64,000 bases of DNA from Bisbaumannia pacifica (GCF_007989625.1 NZ_BJUK01000010.1:1-64000), one strand, 5' to 3'; positions 8,076 through 19,936 are shown, counted from the first letter of the stretch. The notes: generated by a model not told the origin, from the letters alone. A program made the numbers and translations.

Positions 8076-11000
8076 ATGCGCCTCACCTCCATCAAGCTGG
8101 TCGGCTTCAAGTCCTTCGTCGACCCCGTGACCGTGCCCTTCGATGGCAACATGACCGCCATCGTCGGGCCCAACGGCTGCGGCAAGTCCAATATCATCGA
8201 CGCGGTGCGCTGGGTGATGGGGGAGTCCTCCGCCAAGACCCTGCGCGGCGAGTCGATGGCCGATGTCATCTTCAACGGCTCCACCGGGCGCAAGCCGGTG
8301 GGTCAGGCCAGCATCGAGCTGCGCTTCGACAACCGCGACGGCGGCCTCGGCGGCGCCTATGCCCAGTACGCCGAGATCTCGGTGAAGCGCCAGGTGACCC
8401 GTGACGGCCAGTCCGGCTACTTCTTCAATGGCCAGAAGTGCCGGCGCCGCGATATCGCCGACCTCTTCATGGGCACCGGCCTGGGACCCCGCTCCTACGC
8501 CATCATCGGTCAGGGCATGATCTCGCGGCTGATCGAGGCGCGCCCCGAGGAGCTGCGCTCGACCCTGGAAGAGGCCGCCGGCATCTCCAAGTACAAGGAG
8601 CGCCGCCGCGAGACCGAGAACCGCATGCGCCGCACCCAGGAGAACCTGGAGCGCCTGGACGATATCCGCGAGGAGCTCGACAAGCAGCTCGAGCGGCTCA
8701 AGCGCCAGGCCGAGGCGGCGCGCCGCTACCGCCAGCTCAAGGAGCAGGAGCACCGCCTCAAGGGCGAGCTGGCCCTGCTGCGTGGCCGCGCCCTGCGTGC
8801 CGAGCAGGGCGAGCAGGAACATCGGGTCCGCGACCTGGAGACCGCCGTGGAGCGCGAACTGCTGGGCCAGCGCCAGTGCGAGTCGCGCCTCGAGGAGGCC
8901 CGGGTCGAGCACGACCGCCTGGCCGAAGAGTTGGAGGGGCACCAGGCGCGCTTCTACGAGAGCACCGCCGCCGTGGCACGCATCGAGCAGAGCCTGGAGC
9001 ATGCCCGCGGTCGCGAGGCGCAACTGGCCCGGGACCTGGAGAGCGCCCGCCGCGAGCTGGCCGACCTGGATCGCCTGGGCGAGGCGGACGACGAGCGCCT
9101 GGCCGCGGTGGACGAGCGCCTCGAGACCCTGGGGCCGGAGCAGGAGGAGGTGGCCGAGGCGCTCGCCGAGCTGGAGGCCGCCCTGGAGGAGGCCGAGGGC
9201 GAGGCGGCCGAGGCCGGCGAGCAATGGGAGGCCTTCAACGACGCCTACCGGGAGGCGAGTCGCGAGGCGGAGCGTGCCCAGGATCGCATCAAGACCCTGG
9301 AACAGGCCCTGGCCGGCATCGCCAATGAGCGCCAGCGGCGCCGCCAGCAACGCGACGAGCTGCCCGGCCTGGCCGAGCTGCGTGCCCAGCGCGACGAGCT
9401 CGCCGAGCAACTGGCGGAGGTCGACCTGGCCCAGGAGAGTCAGGAGACGCGCCGCGAGTCGCTGCAGGGCGAGCGTCAGGCCTTGCGCGAGCGGCTCGCC
9501 GCACGGGAGGGCGAACGCGAGACCCTGCGTCAGCGGCGCAGCCGCCTGGAGGGCGAACTGGCCTCCCTGGAGGCCCTGATCGCCGCCGCCCTGAGCGACG
9601 ACGACCAGGCCCTGGAGCAGCATCTGACGAGCCACGGCCTGGCCGCGGCGCCGCGCCTGGGCGAACGTCTCCAGGTGGCGGCGGACTGGGAGGCGAGCCT
9701 GGCCTGGGTGCTGGCGCCCTGGCTCAATGCCCGCCTGGTCTCCCTGGAGGGTGGGCGCGAGGCGCTGGGCGGCCTGGTCGAGGGCGAGTTGGTGCTGCTC
9801 GACCCCGAACCCGCCCCGACAGACGGTGAGGCGGACAGCCTGGCGGCGCGGGTCGAGGGCGCCGGTCCCTTGCAGGCGCTGCTGGCCGGCATCCGCTGCG
9901 TCACCGATCAGGCCGAGGCCTGGCGGCGCCAGGCGAGCCTGGCGCCCGGCGAGAGCCTGATCAGCGCCGATGGCCTCTGGCTGGGCCGCGGCTGGGCGCG
10001 GCGCCGCGGCGCCCAGGCCGGCGGCGATGGCCTGCTGCTCAACCGTCGCCGCCGGGACGAGGTGGCCGAGTCCCTGGTCCAGGCCGGCGAGCGCCTGGAC
10101 GCCCTGGAGGCGGAGCTCGCCGACCTCAAGGCCCAGGAGGCCAGCCTCGAGCAGGCCCTGGAGCGTTGCCGCGAGGACGAGCGGGAGCAACAGGGACGGC
10201 GCCAGCAGTTGGCCCTGGCCGAGGCCAACCTGGCCAGCCGCCTGGAGCACCTGGCCAGCCGTGCCGAGGAGCTCGACGAGGAGCTGGCGCGTCTCGCCGA
10301 GCGCCACGAGGAGACCGAGCTGACCCTGGAGGAGGCCCGGGAAGCCTGGCAGCAGGCCATGGCGCGCCTCGAGGCCCAGAGCGAGACCCGCGAGACCCGG
10401 GACCGCCAGCGCCGCGAGGCGGCCGAGCGCCTGGCGCAACTGCGCGGTCGCCAGCGCCCCCTGGCGGAGCGCGCCCAGCAGTTGGCCCTGGAGCACCAGC
10501 GGCTGACCACCGAGCGGGCCGGCCTGGCCCAGCAGCAGGGCCGCGGCGAGGAGGCCCGGGCCCGCCTGGAGGAGAAGTGCGCCGAGCTGGAAGAGCAGCG
10601 CGAGATGCTGCGTGAGCCCGAGGAGGAGAACCGCGAGCGCCTCGACGAGCTGCTTCACGAGCGCGACAAGGCGGAGCGCGCCCTCAACGCCTGCCGCAAT
10701 CAGGCCGCCGCCCTCGGCGAGCGGCTGCGCGAGGACGAGCTGGCCCGCCAGGCCCACGAGCGCAACCTCGAAGGGGTGCGTGAGCGCCTCCAAGAGGCAC
10801 GACTGCAGGGCCAGGCCCTGGCCATGAAGGCCGAGGCCCAGGACGAGCAGCTCGCCGAGCTGGGGCACGACGTCGCCACCCTGGAGGCCGGCCTCGACCC
10901 CAATGCCACCGAGTCCGCCTGGCAGACCAACCTGGAGGCTACCACCGAGCGGATCCGCCGCCTGGGGGCCATCAACCTGGCGGCCATCGAGGAGTACGAG

Positions 11001-11576
11001 CAGCAGGCGGAGCGGCGCGACTACCTGGAAGCCCAGCACGCCGAGCTGAGCGAGGCCCTGGAGACCCTCGATCGGGCGATTCGCAAGATCGACCAGGAAA
11101 CCCGCACCCGATTCAAGCAGACCTTCGACCAGGTCAACGAGGGCCTGCAGACGCTTTTCCCCAAGGTCTTCGGCGGCGGGACCGCATGGTTGACGCTAAC
11201 CGGCGACGATTTGCTGGAGACCGGGGTGGCCATCATGGCGCGTCCTCCCGGCAAGAAGAACAGCACCATTCACCTGCTTTCCGGGGGCGAAAAGGCCCTC
11301 ACCGCCCTGTCGCTAGTCTTCGCCATCTTCCAGCTCAATCCGGCCCCCTTCTGTATGCTCGATGAGGTGGATGCCCCCCTGGATGATGCCAACGTGGGGC
11401 GCTATGCCAAGTTGGTAAAGGAGATGTCGGAGTGGGTGCAGTTCATCTATATCACTCATAACAAGATCGCCATGGAGGCCGCAGACCGTCTGATGGGGGT
11501 TACCATGCAGGAGCCCGGTGTCTCGCGGCTGGTGTCTGTCGGCGTGGAAGAGGCCGCGGTGCTGGCGGAGGCGTGA
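8076..11576 (+). CDS. smc: Chromosome partition protein SMC
   Basis: SMC is a condensin ATPase that compacts and segregates chromosomes, normally with ScpA and ScpB. The 1166-residue protein has the N-terminal Walker A GPNGCGKSN (about residues 32-40), two long Glu/Arg/Leu-rich coiled coils around a central hinge (about residues 500-640), and the C-terminal signature LLSGGEKALTALSL with Walker B FCMLDEVDAPLDD. Length is normal. Presence of SMC rather than MukB, followed by zipA and ligA, is the Pseudomonas/Halomonas arrangement. Confidence 0.97.
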   Translation: MRLTSIKLVGFKSFVDPVTVPFDGNMTAIVGPNGCGKSNIIDAVRWVMGESSAKTLRGESMADVIFNGSTGRKPVGQASIELRFDNRDGGLGGAYAQYAEISVKRQVTRDGQSGYFFNGQKCRRRDIADLFMGTGLGPRSYAIIGQGMISRLIEARPEELRSTLEEAAGISKYKERRRETENRMRRTQENLERLDDIREELDKQLERLKRQAEAARRYRQLKEQEHRLKGELALLRGRALRAEQGEQEHRVRDLETAVERELLGQRQCESRLEEARVEHDRLAEELEGHQARFYESTAAVARIEQSLEHARGREAQLARDLESARRELADLDRLGEADDERLAAVDERLETLGPEQEEVAEALAELEAALEEAEGEAAEAGEQWEAFNDAYREASREAERAQDRIKTLEQALAGIANERQRRRQQRDELPGLAELRAQRDELAEQLAEVDLAQESQETRRESLQGERQALRERLAAREGERETLRQRRSRLEGELASLEALIAAALSDDDQALEQHLTSHGLAAAPRLGERLQVAADWEASLAWVLAPWLNARLVSLEGGREALGGLVEGELVLLDPEPAPTDGEADSLAARVEGAGPLQALLAGIRCVTDQAEAWRRQASLAPGESLISADGLWLGRGWARRRGAQAGGDGLLLNRRRRDEVAESLVQAGERLDALEAELADLKAQEASLEQALERCREDEREQQGRRQQLALAEANLASRLEHLASRAEELDEELARLAERHEETELTLEEAREAWQQAMARLEAQSETRETRDRQRREAAERLAQLRGRQRPLAERAQQLALEHQRLTTERAGLAQQQGRGEEARARLEEKCAELEEQREMLREPEEENRERLDELLHERDKAERALNACRNQAAALGERLREDELARQAHERNLEGVRERLQEARLQGQALAMKAEAQDEQLAELGHDVATLEAGLDPNATESAWQTNLEATTERIRRLGAINLAAIEEYEQQAERRDYLEAQHAELSEALETLDRAIRKIDQETRTRFKQTFDQVNEGLQTLFPKVFGGGTAWLTLTGDDLLETGVAIMARPPGKKNSTIHLLSGGEKALTALSLVFAIFQLNPAPFCMLDEVDAPLDDANVGRYAKLVKEMSEWVQFIYITHNKIAMEAADRLMGVTMQEPGVSRLVSVGVEEAAVLAEA

Positions 11577-11769
11577 TTATTGCGACAGGGTGATAACGAG
11601 GACGAGACGCGATAGTCTGTCCTCGAACAGGGAATAAGAAGGGGCGATTGCAGGCGACGGCGCCACCACTTGACATTCAAAAAAGTGGCCCCGTTTTTGG
11701 TAATCGCGCTATGCTGGTGTCGAACGTTTCATTCAGGCATGGCGCCTTAGCAGACAGGCAAGACGACCC

Positions 11770-13401
11770 ATGGAACTAAGAGAGTGGCTAATCATCCTGG
11801 GGCTGGCCCTGGTGACCCTCATCGTTATCGATGGCGTGCGTCGCCTGCAGCGTCAGCGTCGAGTGCCCCGGCTGGATCGCGTCGATGGCCAGGCCATCGA
11901 TGAGACCAGGGGGCAGGAAGAGGACCCCGAAGCCGCGGCCCGCGAGGCCGAGCTGAACTGGGAGTTGCCCAATGGAGGGGCACGGGTGGTACGACCCGCC
12001 AGCTACGATAGCGAGGCCCAGCGGCCGGCGCCCAAGCCCAAGCTGAGGCGTCAGGAACACCCGGGGCCCTCCCGGGTGCTCGCCGAGTGGCAGGCCAACC
12101 GGCCCAGCGAGCCGGCCCCGGCCGCCTCCCCGGAGGCGTCGCGTGACGCCTCGCCAGTGGCCGGGCCCGAGCCCGAGGCACCCCGTCCTGCGCCGCCGGC
12201 CAGAGAAGCAAGCGCAGACAGCGCCGTGGCCGATTCGGCGACACCCCCGCCGTCCGAGCCGGCCCCGGTCGAGCCTAGCCTCGGCCTCTCCGATGCCGAT
12301 CAGGCCGACGACGCCGTGGCCAAGCGCCCGACGACGCCCGACGATGAGCCGGCGTCTGATGCGACCGAGTCCGCCCTGGTCACCGATCCCGCCGACCACG
12401 ACTTTCACGGCGACGATGAGCGCTACCGGTTGGTGGATTTCGACGGCATGGCCGACTCCTTCAAGAGTGGCTCGGTGAAGATGGGGCAGTCGATGCAGCG
12501 CTTCGGGGCCGGCCTCAAGAAGGGGCTCCACGAGCGTCGCGAGCAGAATCGCCAGCGCAAGCAGGAGCGCGAGCGCCAGAAGGCCGAACAGGCCGCCGCC
12601 GAGTCGGCGCGTCGCCAGCAACAGGAGCTCGAGCAGCAGCAGCGGGAAGCCGAGCGTCGGCAGGCCGAGGCGCAGGCCGCCGAGCAGCGGCGCCTCGAGG
12701 CCGATAAGCAAGCCGCCGAGCGCCGCCAGGCCGCCGTGGCCAGTGATGTCGAGCCGGAGCAGGACCCGCTCTTCTCCACCTCTCGTCCCAGCTATCGGGA
12801 TAGCCGCTACGACGCGCCTGCCGCCGAGCCGATGGCCGAGTCGGTGGCTGAGCCGGGCGACGAGCCGGAGAGTGGCCCCGCGCCGGCGCACCCGGTGCTG
12901 GAGAAGGCGCTGCGCAATGACGTGGAGGCTCCCCAGGCCCGGGAAGCGCTCTCCCATGCCGAGGAGGTCATCGTCATCAGCGTTATGTGTCGCGACGAGG
13001 ACGGCTTCTCCGGCACGGCACTGCTCAAGCTGATGCTGGCCTGCGGCCTGCGCTACAGCCGCGACATGGGCATCTTTCACCGCTTCGAGACCGAGGCGGC
13101 CGACAGCCCGCTGCAGTTCTCCATGGTCAATGTGGTCAAGCCCGGCACCTTCCCGCTGGACGCCCTGGACGACTTCACCACCCCGGGCATCACCTTCCTG
13201 ATGCCGTTGCCGGGGGCCGAGGACACCTCGGCGGCCTTCGAGGCCATGGTGGAGTGTGCCATGGTGGTGGTGCGTCACCTGGGCGGCGAGCTCAAGGACG
13301 AGAACCATAGCGTAATGACCGCCCAGACCGTGGAGTTCGCCCGCCAGAAGGTCCACGAGTTCGAGCGCCGCCATCGCCTGCAGCGTTATCAGGTGAACTA
13401 A
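11770..13401 (+). CDS. zipA: Cell division protein ZipA
   Basis: ZipA anchors FtsZ to the inner membrane at the division site. The 543-residue protein has an N-terminal membrane helix (ELREWLIILGLALVTLIVI), a long Pro/Ala/Glu-rich linker, a Gln/Arg/Glu/Ala coiled segment (about residues 255-325), and a C-terminal FtsZ-binding domain (about residues 395-540). It is much longer than E. coli ZipA (328 aa), the excess lying in the linker. The 193-bp gap before it holds a TTGACA hexamer and a short CCACTT/AAGTGG inverted repeat followed by T5; I cannot tell whether this is the zipA promoter or an smc terminator. Confidence 0.94.
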   Translation: MELREWLIILGLALVTLIVIDGVRRLQRQRRVPRLDRVDGQAIDETRGQEEDPEAAAREAELNWELPNGGARVVRPASYDSEAQRPAPKPKLRRQEHPGPSRVLAEWQANRPSEPAPAASPEASRDASPVAGPEPEAPRPAPPAREASADSAVADSATPPPSEPAPVEPSLGLSDADQADDAVAKRPTTPDDEPASDATESALVTDPADHDFHGDDERYRLVDFDGMADSFKSGSVKMGQSMQRFGAGLKKGLHERREQNRQRKQERERQKAEQAAAESARRQQQELEQQQREAERRQAEAQAAEQRRLEADKQAAERRQAAVASDVEPEQDPLFSTSRPSYRDSRYDAPAAEPMAESVAEPGDEPESGPAPAHPVLEKALRNDVEAPQAREALSHAEEVIVISVMCRDEDGFSGTALLKLMLACGLRYSRDMGIFHRFETEAADSPLQFSMVNVVKPGTFPLDALDDFTTPGITFLMPLPGAEDTSAAFEAMVECAMVVVRHLGGELKDENHSVMTAQTVEFARQKVHEFERRHRLQRYQVN

Positions 13402-13424
13402 GGCCGGAAGCGCGAAGCCGGAAA

Positions 13425-13460
13425 CACACCCCCGATGGTCTCCATCGGGGGTGTGGCTTT
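13425..13460 (+). terminator. Terminator after zipA
   Basis: A perfect 14-bp stem, CACACCCCCGATGG (13425-13438) with its complement at 13442-13455, and a 3-nt TCT loop, followed by GGCTTTA. It lies 24 nt after the zipA stop and before ligA. The T tract is short, but the stem is very stable. Confidence 0.85.
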
Positions 13461-13509
13461 ATGGGGTCTAAGGGCGCCGGGTATGCGAAAATCCCCCCAG
13501 CCTTAGTGA

Positions 13510-15854
<2,345 letters not shown>

Positions 15855-15892
15855 GTGCCTGGTATCGGCGCCCCGGCAGCATCCTTGGCCGT

Positions 15893-16585
15893 ATGACCCG
15901 CGAGTCTCCTCCACGCCCCGGCAGCGTCGAGCGTAGCTATCCCCTCGACTGCCTGAGCGATACCCACGACTACCACCAGCTGCTGGTGGGCCTCGACGGC
16001 CGCCTGGACGTCGAGATCGAGGGGCGTGGCGCGGCCGTGGCCGCGGGGGGCGTCTGCCTGATCCCCGCCGCGACGACTCATCACTACCTGGGGCTCGACG
16101 CCGACAACCGCTGCCGGGTATTGGACCTGCCGGCCGGGGAGGGCGGCGTCGATGCCCTCTTCGCGCGCATCCGCTTCCTGCGCCTGTCCCCCGAGGCGGC
16201 TCGGCGGCTGGACGATGGGGCCCTGCTGGCGCGGCTCGGCGCCGCGCCGCCCTGGAACGGCCCGCGCCTCAATATGGCGCGGCTGACCCGGCGGGTGCAG
16301 GCCGATCCGGCCGCGCCCTGGGACATGGCCCGGCTGGCCGAGGTCTCGTATCTCTCCGAGCGCCAGCTGCGGCGCAGCCTCTCCGCGTTGACCGGCCAGA
16401 CCCCCTGGCAGTGGCTCACGCGCCAGCGCCTGGCCCGGGCCGCCCGGCTGTTGGCCGAGGACGAGGCCTCGATCACCGAGATCGCCCTGGCCTGCGGCTT
16501 CGCCGACGGCGCCCAGTTTAGCCGTCACTTTCGCCGCTGGTATGGCATCACGCCGAGCGAGTTTCGCGGAGGGCGCCGAGTTTAG
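15893..16585 (+). CDS. AraC-family transcriptional regulator
   Basis: The 230-residue protein has an N-terminal cupin-like sensory half (HDYHQLLVGLDGRLDVEIEG, with HH at about residue 63) and a C-terminal double HTH: MARLAEVSYLSERQLRRSL and ITEIALACGFADGAQFSRHFRRWYGITPSEFR. Its target is unknown; the next gene on the same strand is an EamA exporter 264 nt away, a common AraC-transporter pairing. The last codons and 3' flank are abnormal: a 24-bp stretch coding GITPSEFR is repeated 197 bp downstream around a hairpin-rich element, so the current C-terminus may not be the ancestral one. Confidence 0.9.
   Translation: MTRESPPRPGSVERSYPLDCLSDTHDYHQLLVGLDGRLDVEIEGRGAAVAAGGVCLIPAATTHHYLGLDADNRCRVLDLPAGEGGVDALFARIRFLRLSPEAARRLDDGALLARLGAAPPWNGPRLNMARLTRRVQADPAAPWDMARLAEVSYLSERQLRRSLSALTGQTPWQWLTRQRLARAARLLAEDEASITEIALACGFADGAQFSRHFRRWYGITPSEFRGGRRV
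16544..16567 (+). repeat. 24-bp direct repeat, copy 1 (inside araC 3' end)
   Basis: An exact 24-bp stretch starting GGCATCACGCC and ending GAGTTTCGC, coding GITPSEFR of the AraC regulator. The identical 24 bp recurs at 16741-16764. The interval holds a palindrome-rich element, so the pair looks like a target duplication or a local tandem duplication. Confidence 0.9.
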
Positions 16586-16637
16586 GTTCATCGCAGATCA
16601 GCGTGAAGCCACGACATGAATGATTCCGGCTTGCTAT

Positions 16638-16739
16638 CGTGGGAGTTTGGCTATGCCGAACGATTGGGCGACGAAGTCGCCCCTGGTGGCATCCAGGATC
16701 GCCCTTCGGGCGACATCGCGCGGAATCCGCGCTCCCACG
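16638..16739. repeat. REP-like hairpin-rich element
   Basis: About 102 bp bounded by inverted CGTGGGAG (16638-16645) and CTCCCACG (16732-16739). Inside are four consecutive small hairpins: GTTTGGC-TAT-GCCGAAC, GGGCGAC-GAA-GTCGCCC (16666-16682), TCGCCC-TTC-GGGCGA (16699-16713) and GCGCGGA-A-TCCGCGC (16718-16732). This is the look of REP/palindromic units in Pseudomonas and related genomes, whose arms typically begin GTGGGAG. Any coding frame through it is accidental. Confidence 0.75.
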
Positions 16740-16740
16740 G

Positions 16741-16764
16741 GGCATCACGCCGAGCGAGTTTCGC
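16741..16764 (+). repeat. 24-bp direct repeat, copy 2
   Basis: Exact copy of 16544-16567. It begins directly after the right end of the REP-like element and is not part of a gene I can support. In the same reading frame it again codes GITPSEFR, followed by a non-conserved open stretch. Confidence 0.9.
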
Positions 16765-16849
16765 CGCGGGGCTCGATGGCCGAAATCGACAAGCCAGGGC
16801 CCTGGCCTGGGGCCACACTGGGCGCCCGATTCCCGAATGGAGAAGCGAG

Positions 16850-17776
16850 ATGTCGGCCGTTTCCCCCGCCGAGGCGCGCCGCGCCACCCTCTGGGGCGCC
16901 ACTACCATCCTTAGCTGGGCGACCCTGGCGCTGTTGACCCAGTGGGCTGGGCCGGTGCCGCCCTTCCTGCTCACCGCCTTGTGCTTCGGCCTGGCCGGCG
17001 GCCTGGCGCTGCTGGTGTTCCTGATTCGCGGCGAGGGGGCGGCCCTGGGCGAGGCGCTACGCCAGCCCCCGGCGGGCTGGTTGCTGGGCGTCGGCGGCCT
17101 GTTCGGCTACCACCTCTGCTACTTCGTCGCCCAGCAGAACGCGCCGGCGGCCAATGCCGGCCTGATCAGCTACCTCTGGCCGCTGCTGATCGTGATCTTC
17201 GCCGGCTGGCTGCTGCCGGGGGAGCGGCTGCGCGGCATCCATCTGCTGGGGGGAGGCTGCGGCTTCCTGGGGGCGGCGCTGTTGGTGGGACCGGACGGCC
17301 TCGACTGGGCGGGGGAGTACACCCCGGGCTACCTGGCGGCCTTCGCCGCGGCCTTTATCTGGAGCGGCTATTCGGTGGCCTCGCGGCTGCTGGCGCGGAT
17401 TCCCACCACGGCGGTGGCCTGGAACTGCCTGGGGGCGGCGCTGCTGGCGCTGCTCTGCCACCTGGCCTGGGAGCCCCGCGGCTGGCCCGAGGGCGCCAAC
17501 CTTTGGGCCATCCTGGTCCTGGGGCTGGGCCCGGTGGGCAGCGCCTTTTTCACCTGGGACCTGGGCATGAAGCGCGGCCAGGTTCGCCTGCTGGGACTGC
17601 TCTCCTACGCGACGCCGCTGCTCTCCACCCTGATATTGATCGCCGCGGGCCTGGCCGCCCCCGCTCCGACCCTGTTGATCGCCGCCCTGCTGATCTGCGG
17701 CGGCGCCCTGATCGGCAGCGGCCGGCTAGGGCGGCGAGCGGGCCAAGGCACCCGGCAGGAGTCGGCGGGCCCCTAG
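16850..17776 (+). CDS. EamA/DMT-family exporter
   Basis: The 308-residue protein has ten predicted membrane helices arranged as two EamA repeats (about residues 8-140 and 155-295), typical of drug/metabolite exporters. The substrate cannot be read from the sequence; motifs such as QQNAPAANAGLISYLWPLLIV resemble aromatic amino acid exporter relatives (YddG). The ATG at 16850 follows GAGAAGCGAG; the open frame extends 78 codons further upstream, but that stretch is the repeat region. It is convergent with mnmC and shares the CTAG at 17773-17776 for both stop codons. Confidence 0.9.
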   Translation: MSAVSPAEARRATLWGATTILSWATLALLTQWAGPVPPFLLTALCFGLAGGLALLVFLIRGEGAALGEALRQPPAGWLLGVGGLFGYHLCYFVAQQNAPAANAGLISYLWPLLIVIFAGWLLPGERLRGIHLLGGGCGFLGAALLVGPDGLDWAGEYTPGYLAAFAAAFIWSGYSVASRLLARIPTTAVAWNCLGAALLALLCHLAWEPRGWPEGANLWAILVLGLGPVGSAFFTWDLGMKRGQVRLLGLLSYATPLLSTLILIAAGLAAPAPTLLIAALLICGGALIGSGRLGRRAGQGTRQESAGP

Positions 17777-19782
17777 CCGCGAATCAGCTCGCGAATCAGT
17801 CGCCGCCCCGGGTGCAGGTGATCCACCAGGTCGCGGGGCAGCGGCAGGGGCTCGTCGCAGAGCATCGAGGCCAACAGCTCGGCGCACAGCGGCGCGCTGG
17901 CCAGGCCTCGGGAGCCGTGGGCGGCGCTGATCCACAGCCCCGGATGATGGCGCCCCGGGGTCTCGGGGATGCGCTTGGCGTCCTTGGCGAGTCCCGCATA
18001 GTCGCGTCGCCAGGCCTCGGCGTCCGGCAGCGGCCCGGCGTAGGGGGTCTTGTCGGGGCTGGCCGCGCGCACCGCGGCGCGCCCCGCCAGGCGCGAGGCA
18101 TCCAGCTCGGCGCCAGTCGCACGCAGCGCCGCCACATAGCCGGGCAGGGTGGCCTCGAGCTCCGCCAAGTTGGCGGCGTGATCCGCCTCCCGTGGCTCGT
18201 CGCTGTCGTCATGGGGGGCGAAGGTGGCGCCGAAGGTCAGCACCCCGTCCAGGGGCGGCGGCAGGTAGCCACCGGCGCAGATCACCCGGGTCGGCGCCGG
18301 GGCCCCCGCGGGTAGTCGCAGCTCGCTGACCTGGCCGCGGATCGCCTGCAGGGGCAGGGCGGCGCTCTGGGCGAAGCGGTTGGCGGCCCGGGCATTGGCC
18401 AGCACCACCTGATCCACCACCAGGGCGTCCCCATCGGTGAGATCCAGCCGCCAGCCCTCGTCTGTCGGGGCGAGGGCCGCCACCGCCGTGGGGCGATAGT
18501 CGATGCCCGGGGTGGTCGCCAGCCGGGCGCAGAGGGCCTTGGGTCGCACCCAGCCCGCCGCCGGATAGTCCAGGCCGCCGCAGTCGGGAGCCAGGTCGCC
18601 GGTGAGGCCGCAGCGCCGGGCCAGGGGCTCGGCATCGAGGCCTGCCACCACCGAGTCGGGCAGGGGATGGTTGTCGAGGAAGCGCGCCTGGCGCCGGGCC
18701 TCCCGCTCGGTGTTGGCCAGCTGCACCACGCCGCTGGGCTGCCACAGGGCCCGGTTCGGATCGCGGTGGGCCAGGAAGCGCCGACTGTGCAGCAGCCCCG
18801 CCAGGTAGAAACGGCTCTGGTCGTTGGTCTCGGCGGCCAGCTTGACGTAGAGGGCCCCCTGGCGGTTGCCGGAGGCACCGGCGGCGATGCCGGCGGGGTC
18901 GAGCAGGGTCACCGCCACCCCACGACGGGCCAGGGCCTCGGCCACCGTGGTGCCGGCCAGGCCGGCGCCCACCACCACGACATGCCGGGCCGGACGCGCC
19001 GGCGGCGGGGTGAACCAGGGCGTCCCACGGCGGGCGTCGTCCCGGGGCGGCGTCGCGATCTCGCCGGCCAGCATCTCACGCTTGCGGCCGAAGCCGGGCA
19101 CCTTGCGCCAGGCGAAGCCCGCCGCCCTGAGGCCACGCTTGACCACCCCGGCGCAGGTGAAGGTGGCGAAGCTGGCGCCGGGGCGGGAGCGGGCCGCCAT
19201 GGCCTCGAACAGCGCCGGGTGCCACATCTCGGGATTCTTGGCCGGGGCGAAGCCATCCAGGAACCAGGCGTCCACCCGGCCTTCCAACTGCCACAGGCCC
19301 TCGGCACTGTCGCCGAAGTGCAGGTCCAGGGTGACCCGCTCGTCGAGCCACAGGCGATGCACCCCGGGCAGCGGCTCCGGCCACTGGTCGACCAGCCGTG
19401 CCGCCGGCTCGGCGAACTCGGGCCAGGCCGCCAGGGCCCGGGCCAGGTCGTCGCGGCGCAGCGGGAAGAGCTCGGTGGAGACCAGGTGCAGGCGCGCCCC
19501 GGCGGGGGCCTGAGCGCGGAAGCAGGCCCAGGCGCAGAGCATATTGAGGCCGGTGCCGAAGCCGGTCTCGCCGATCACGAAGGGGCGCGGTTCCCGCCAC
19601 TCCCGGAAACGCCGCGGCAGGTCGTTGGCGGCGATAAACACATGCTCGGTCTCGGCGCGGCCGTCATGGCGGGAGAAATAGACGTCGTCGAAGCGGGTCG
19701 AGTGGGGCGCCGCGGTCAGGGTGTCATCGGCGCGCCAGTCCAGGCTGGCCTGGGTCAGGGGGCGCAGGGGGGGCAGCGTCAC
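17773..19782 (-). CDS. mnmC: Bifunctional tRNA-modifying enzyme MnmC
   Basis: MnmC makes the last two steps of mnm5s2U at the tRNA wobble position: FAD-dependent removal of the carboxymethyl group, then SAM-dependent methylation. The 669-residue fusion has an N-terminal methyltransferase domain (IGETGFGTGLNML, about residue 70; WFLDGFAPAKNPEMW) and a C-terminal oxidoreductase beginning at about residue 268 with the dinucleotide motif VVVVGAGLAGTTVAEALARRG. Length is that of the full two-domain enzyme. Confidence 0.95.
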   Translation of the reverse strand: MTLPPLRPLTQASLDWRADDTLTAAPHSTRFDDVYFSRHDGRAETEHVFIAANDLPRRFREWREPRPFVIGETGFGTGLNMLCAWACFRAQAPAGARLHLVSTELFPLRRDDLARALAAWPEFAEPAARLVDQWPEPLPGVHRLWLDERVTLDLHFGDSAEGLWQLEGRVDAWFLDGFAPAKNPEMWHPALFEAMAARSRPGASFATFTCAGVVKRGLRAAGFAWRKVPGFGRKREMLAGEIATPPRDDARRGTPWFTPPPARPARHVVVVGAGLAGTTVAEALARRGVAVTLLDPAGIAAGASGNRQGALYVKLAAETNDQSRFYLAGLLHSRRFLAHRDPNRALWQPSGVVQLANTEREARRQARFLDNHPLPDSVVAGLDAEPLARRCGLTGDLAPDCGGLDYPAAGWVRPKALCARLATTPGIDYRPTAVAALAPTDEGWRLDLTDGDALVVDQVVLANARAANRFAQSAALPLQAIRGQVSELRLPAGAPAPTRVICAGGYLPPPLDGVLTFGATFAPHDDSDEPREADHAANLAELEATLPGYVAALRATGAELDASRLAGRAAVRAASPDKTPYAGPLPDAEAWRRDYAGLAKDAKRIPETPGRHHPGLWISAAHGSRGLASAPLCAELLASMLCDEPLPLPRDLVDHLHPGRRLIRELIRG

Positions 19783-19892
19783 GGCTCGGGCCTCGCAGAC
19801 AGAAGAATCCGGGGGTGGTCAAAGCGTAGCCAGCCCGCTCCAGGCGAGGGCGGCTCTGGGCTGGCGCCAGGCATCCGCGGGCTGTTAACAGA

Positions 19893-19932
19893 GTTTTCCA
19901 CAGCCACTGTGCAAAAACCGACTGTGGAAAAC
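19893..19932. other. Inverted repeat with two TTTTCCACA half-sites
   Basis: GTTTTCCACAG (19893-19903) and its exact complement (19922-19932) separated by 18 nt, lying between the yciI stop and the mnmC start. It may be a terminator for yciI (minus strand). Each arm also contains TTTTCCACA, one base from the DnaA box TTATCCACA, so a DnaA-binding role is an alternative. Confidence 0.55.
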
Positions 19933-19936
19933 CTCC

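Noticed and set aside
11659-11698. smc terminator or zipA promoter (TTGACA with CCACTT/AAGTGG)
   Set aside because: The stem is only 6 bp and no matching -10 lies at the right spacing, so neither call is secure.
16616-16849. 78-codon N-terminal extension of the EamA exporter
   Set aside because: It crosses the REP-like element and the duplicated araC end; the transporter family starts at the ATG at 16850, which has its own ribosome site.
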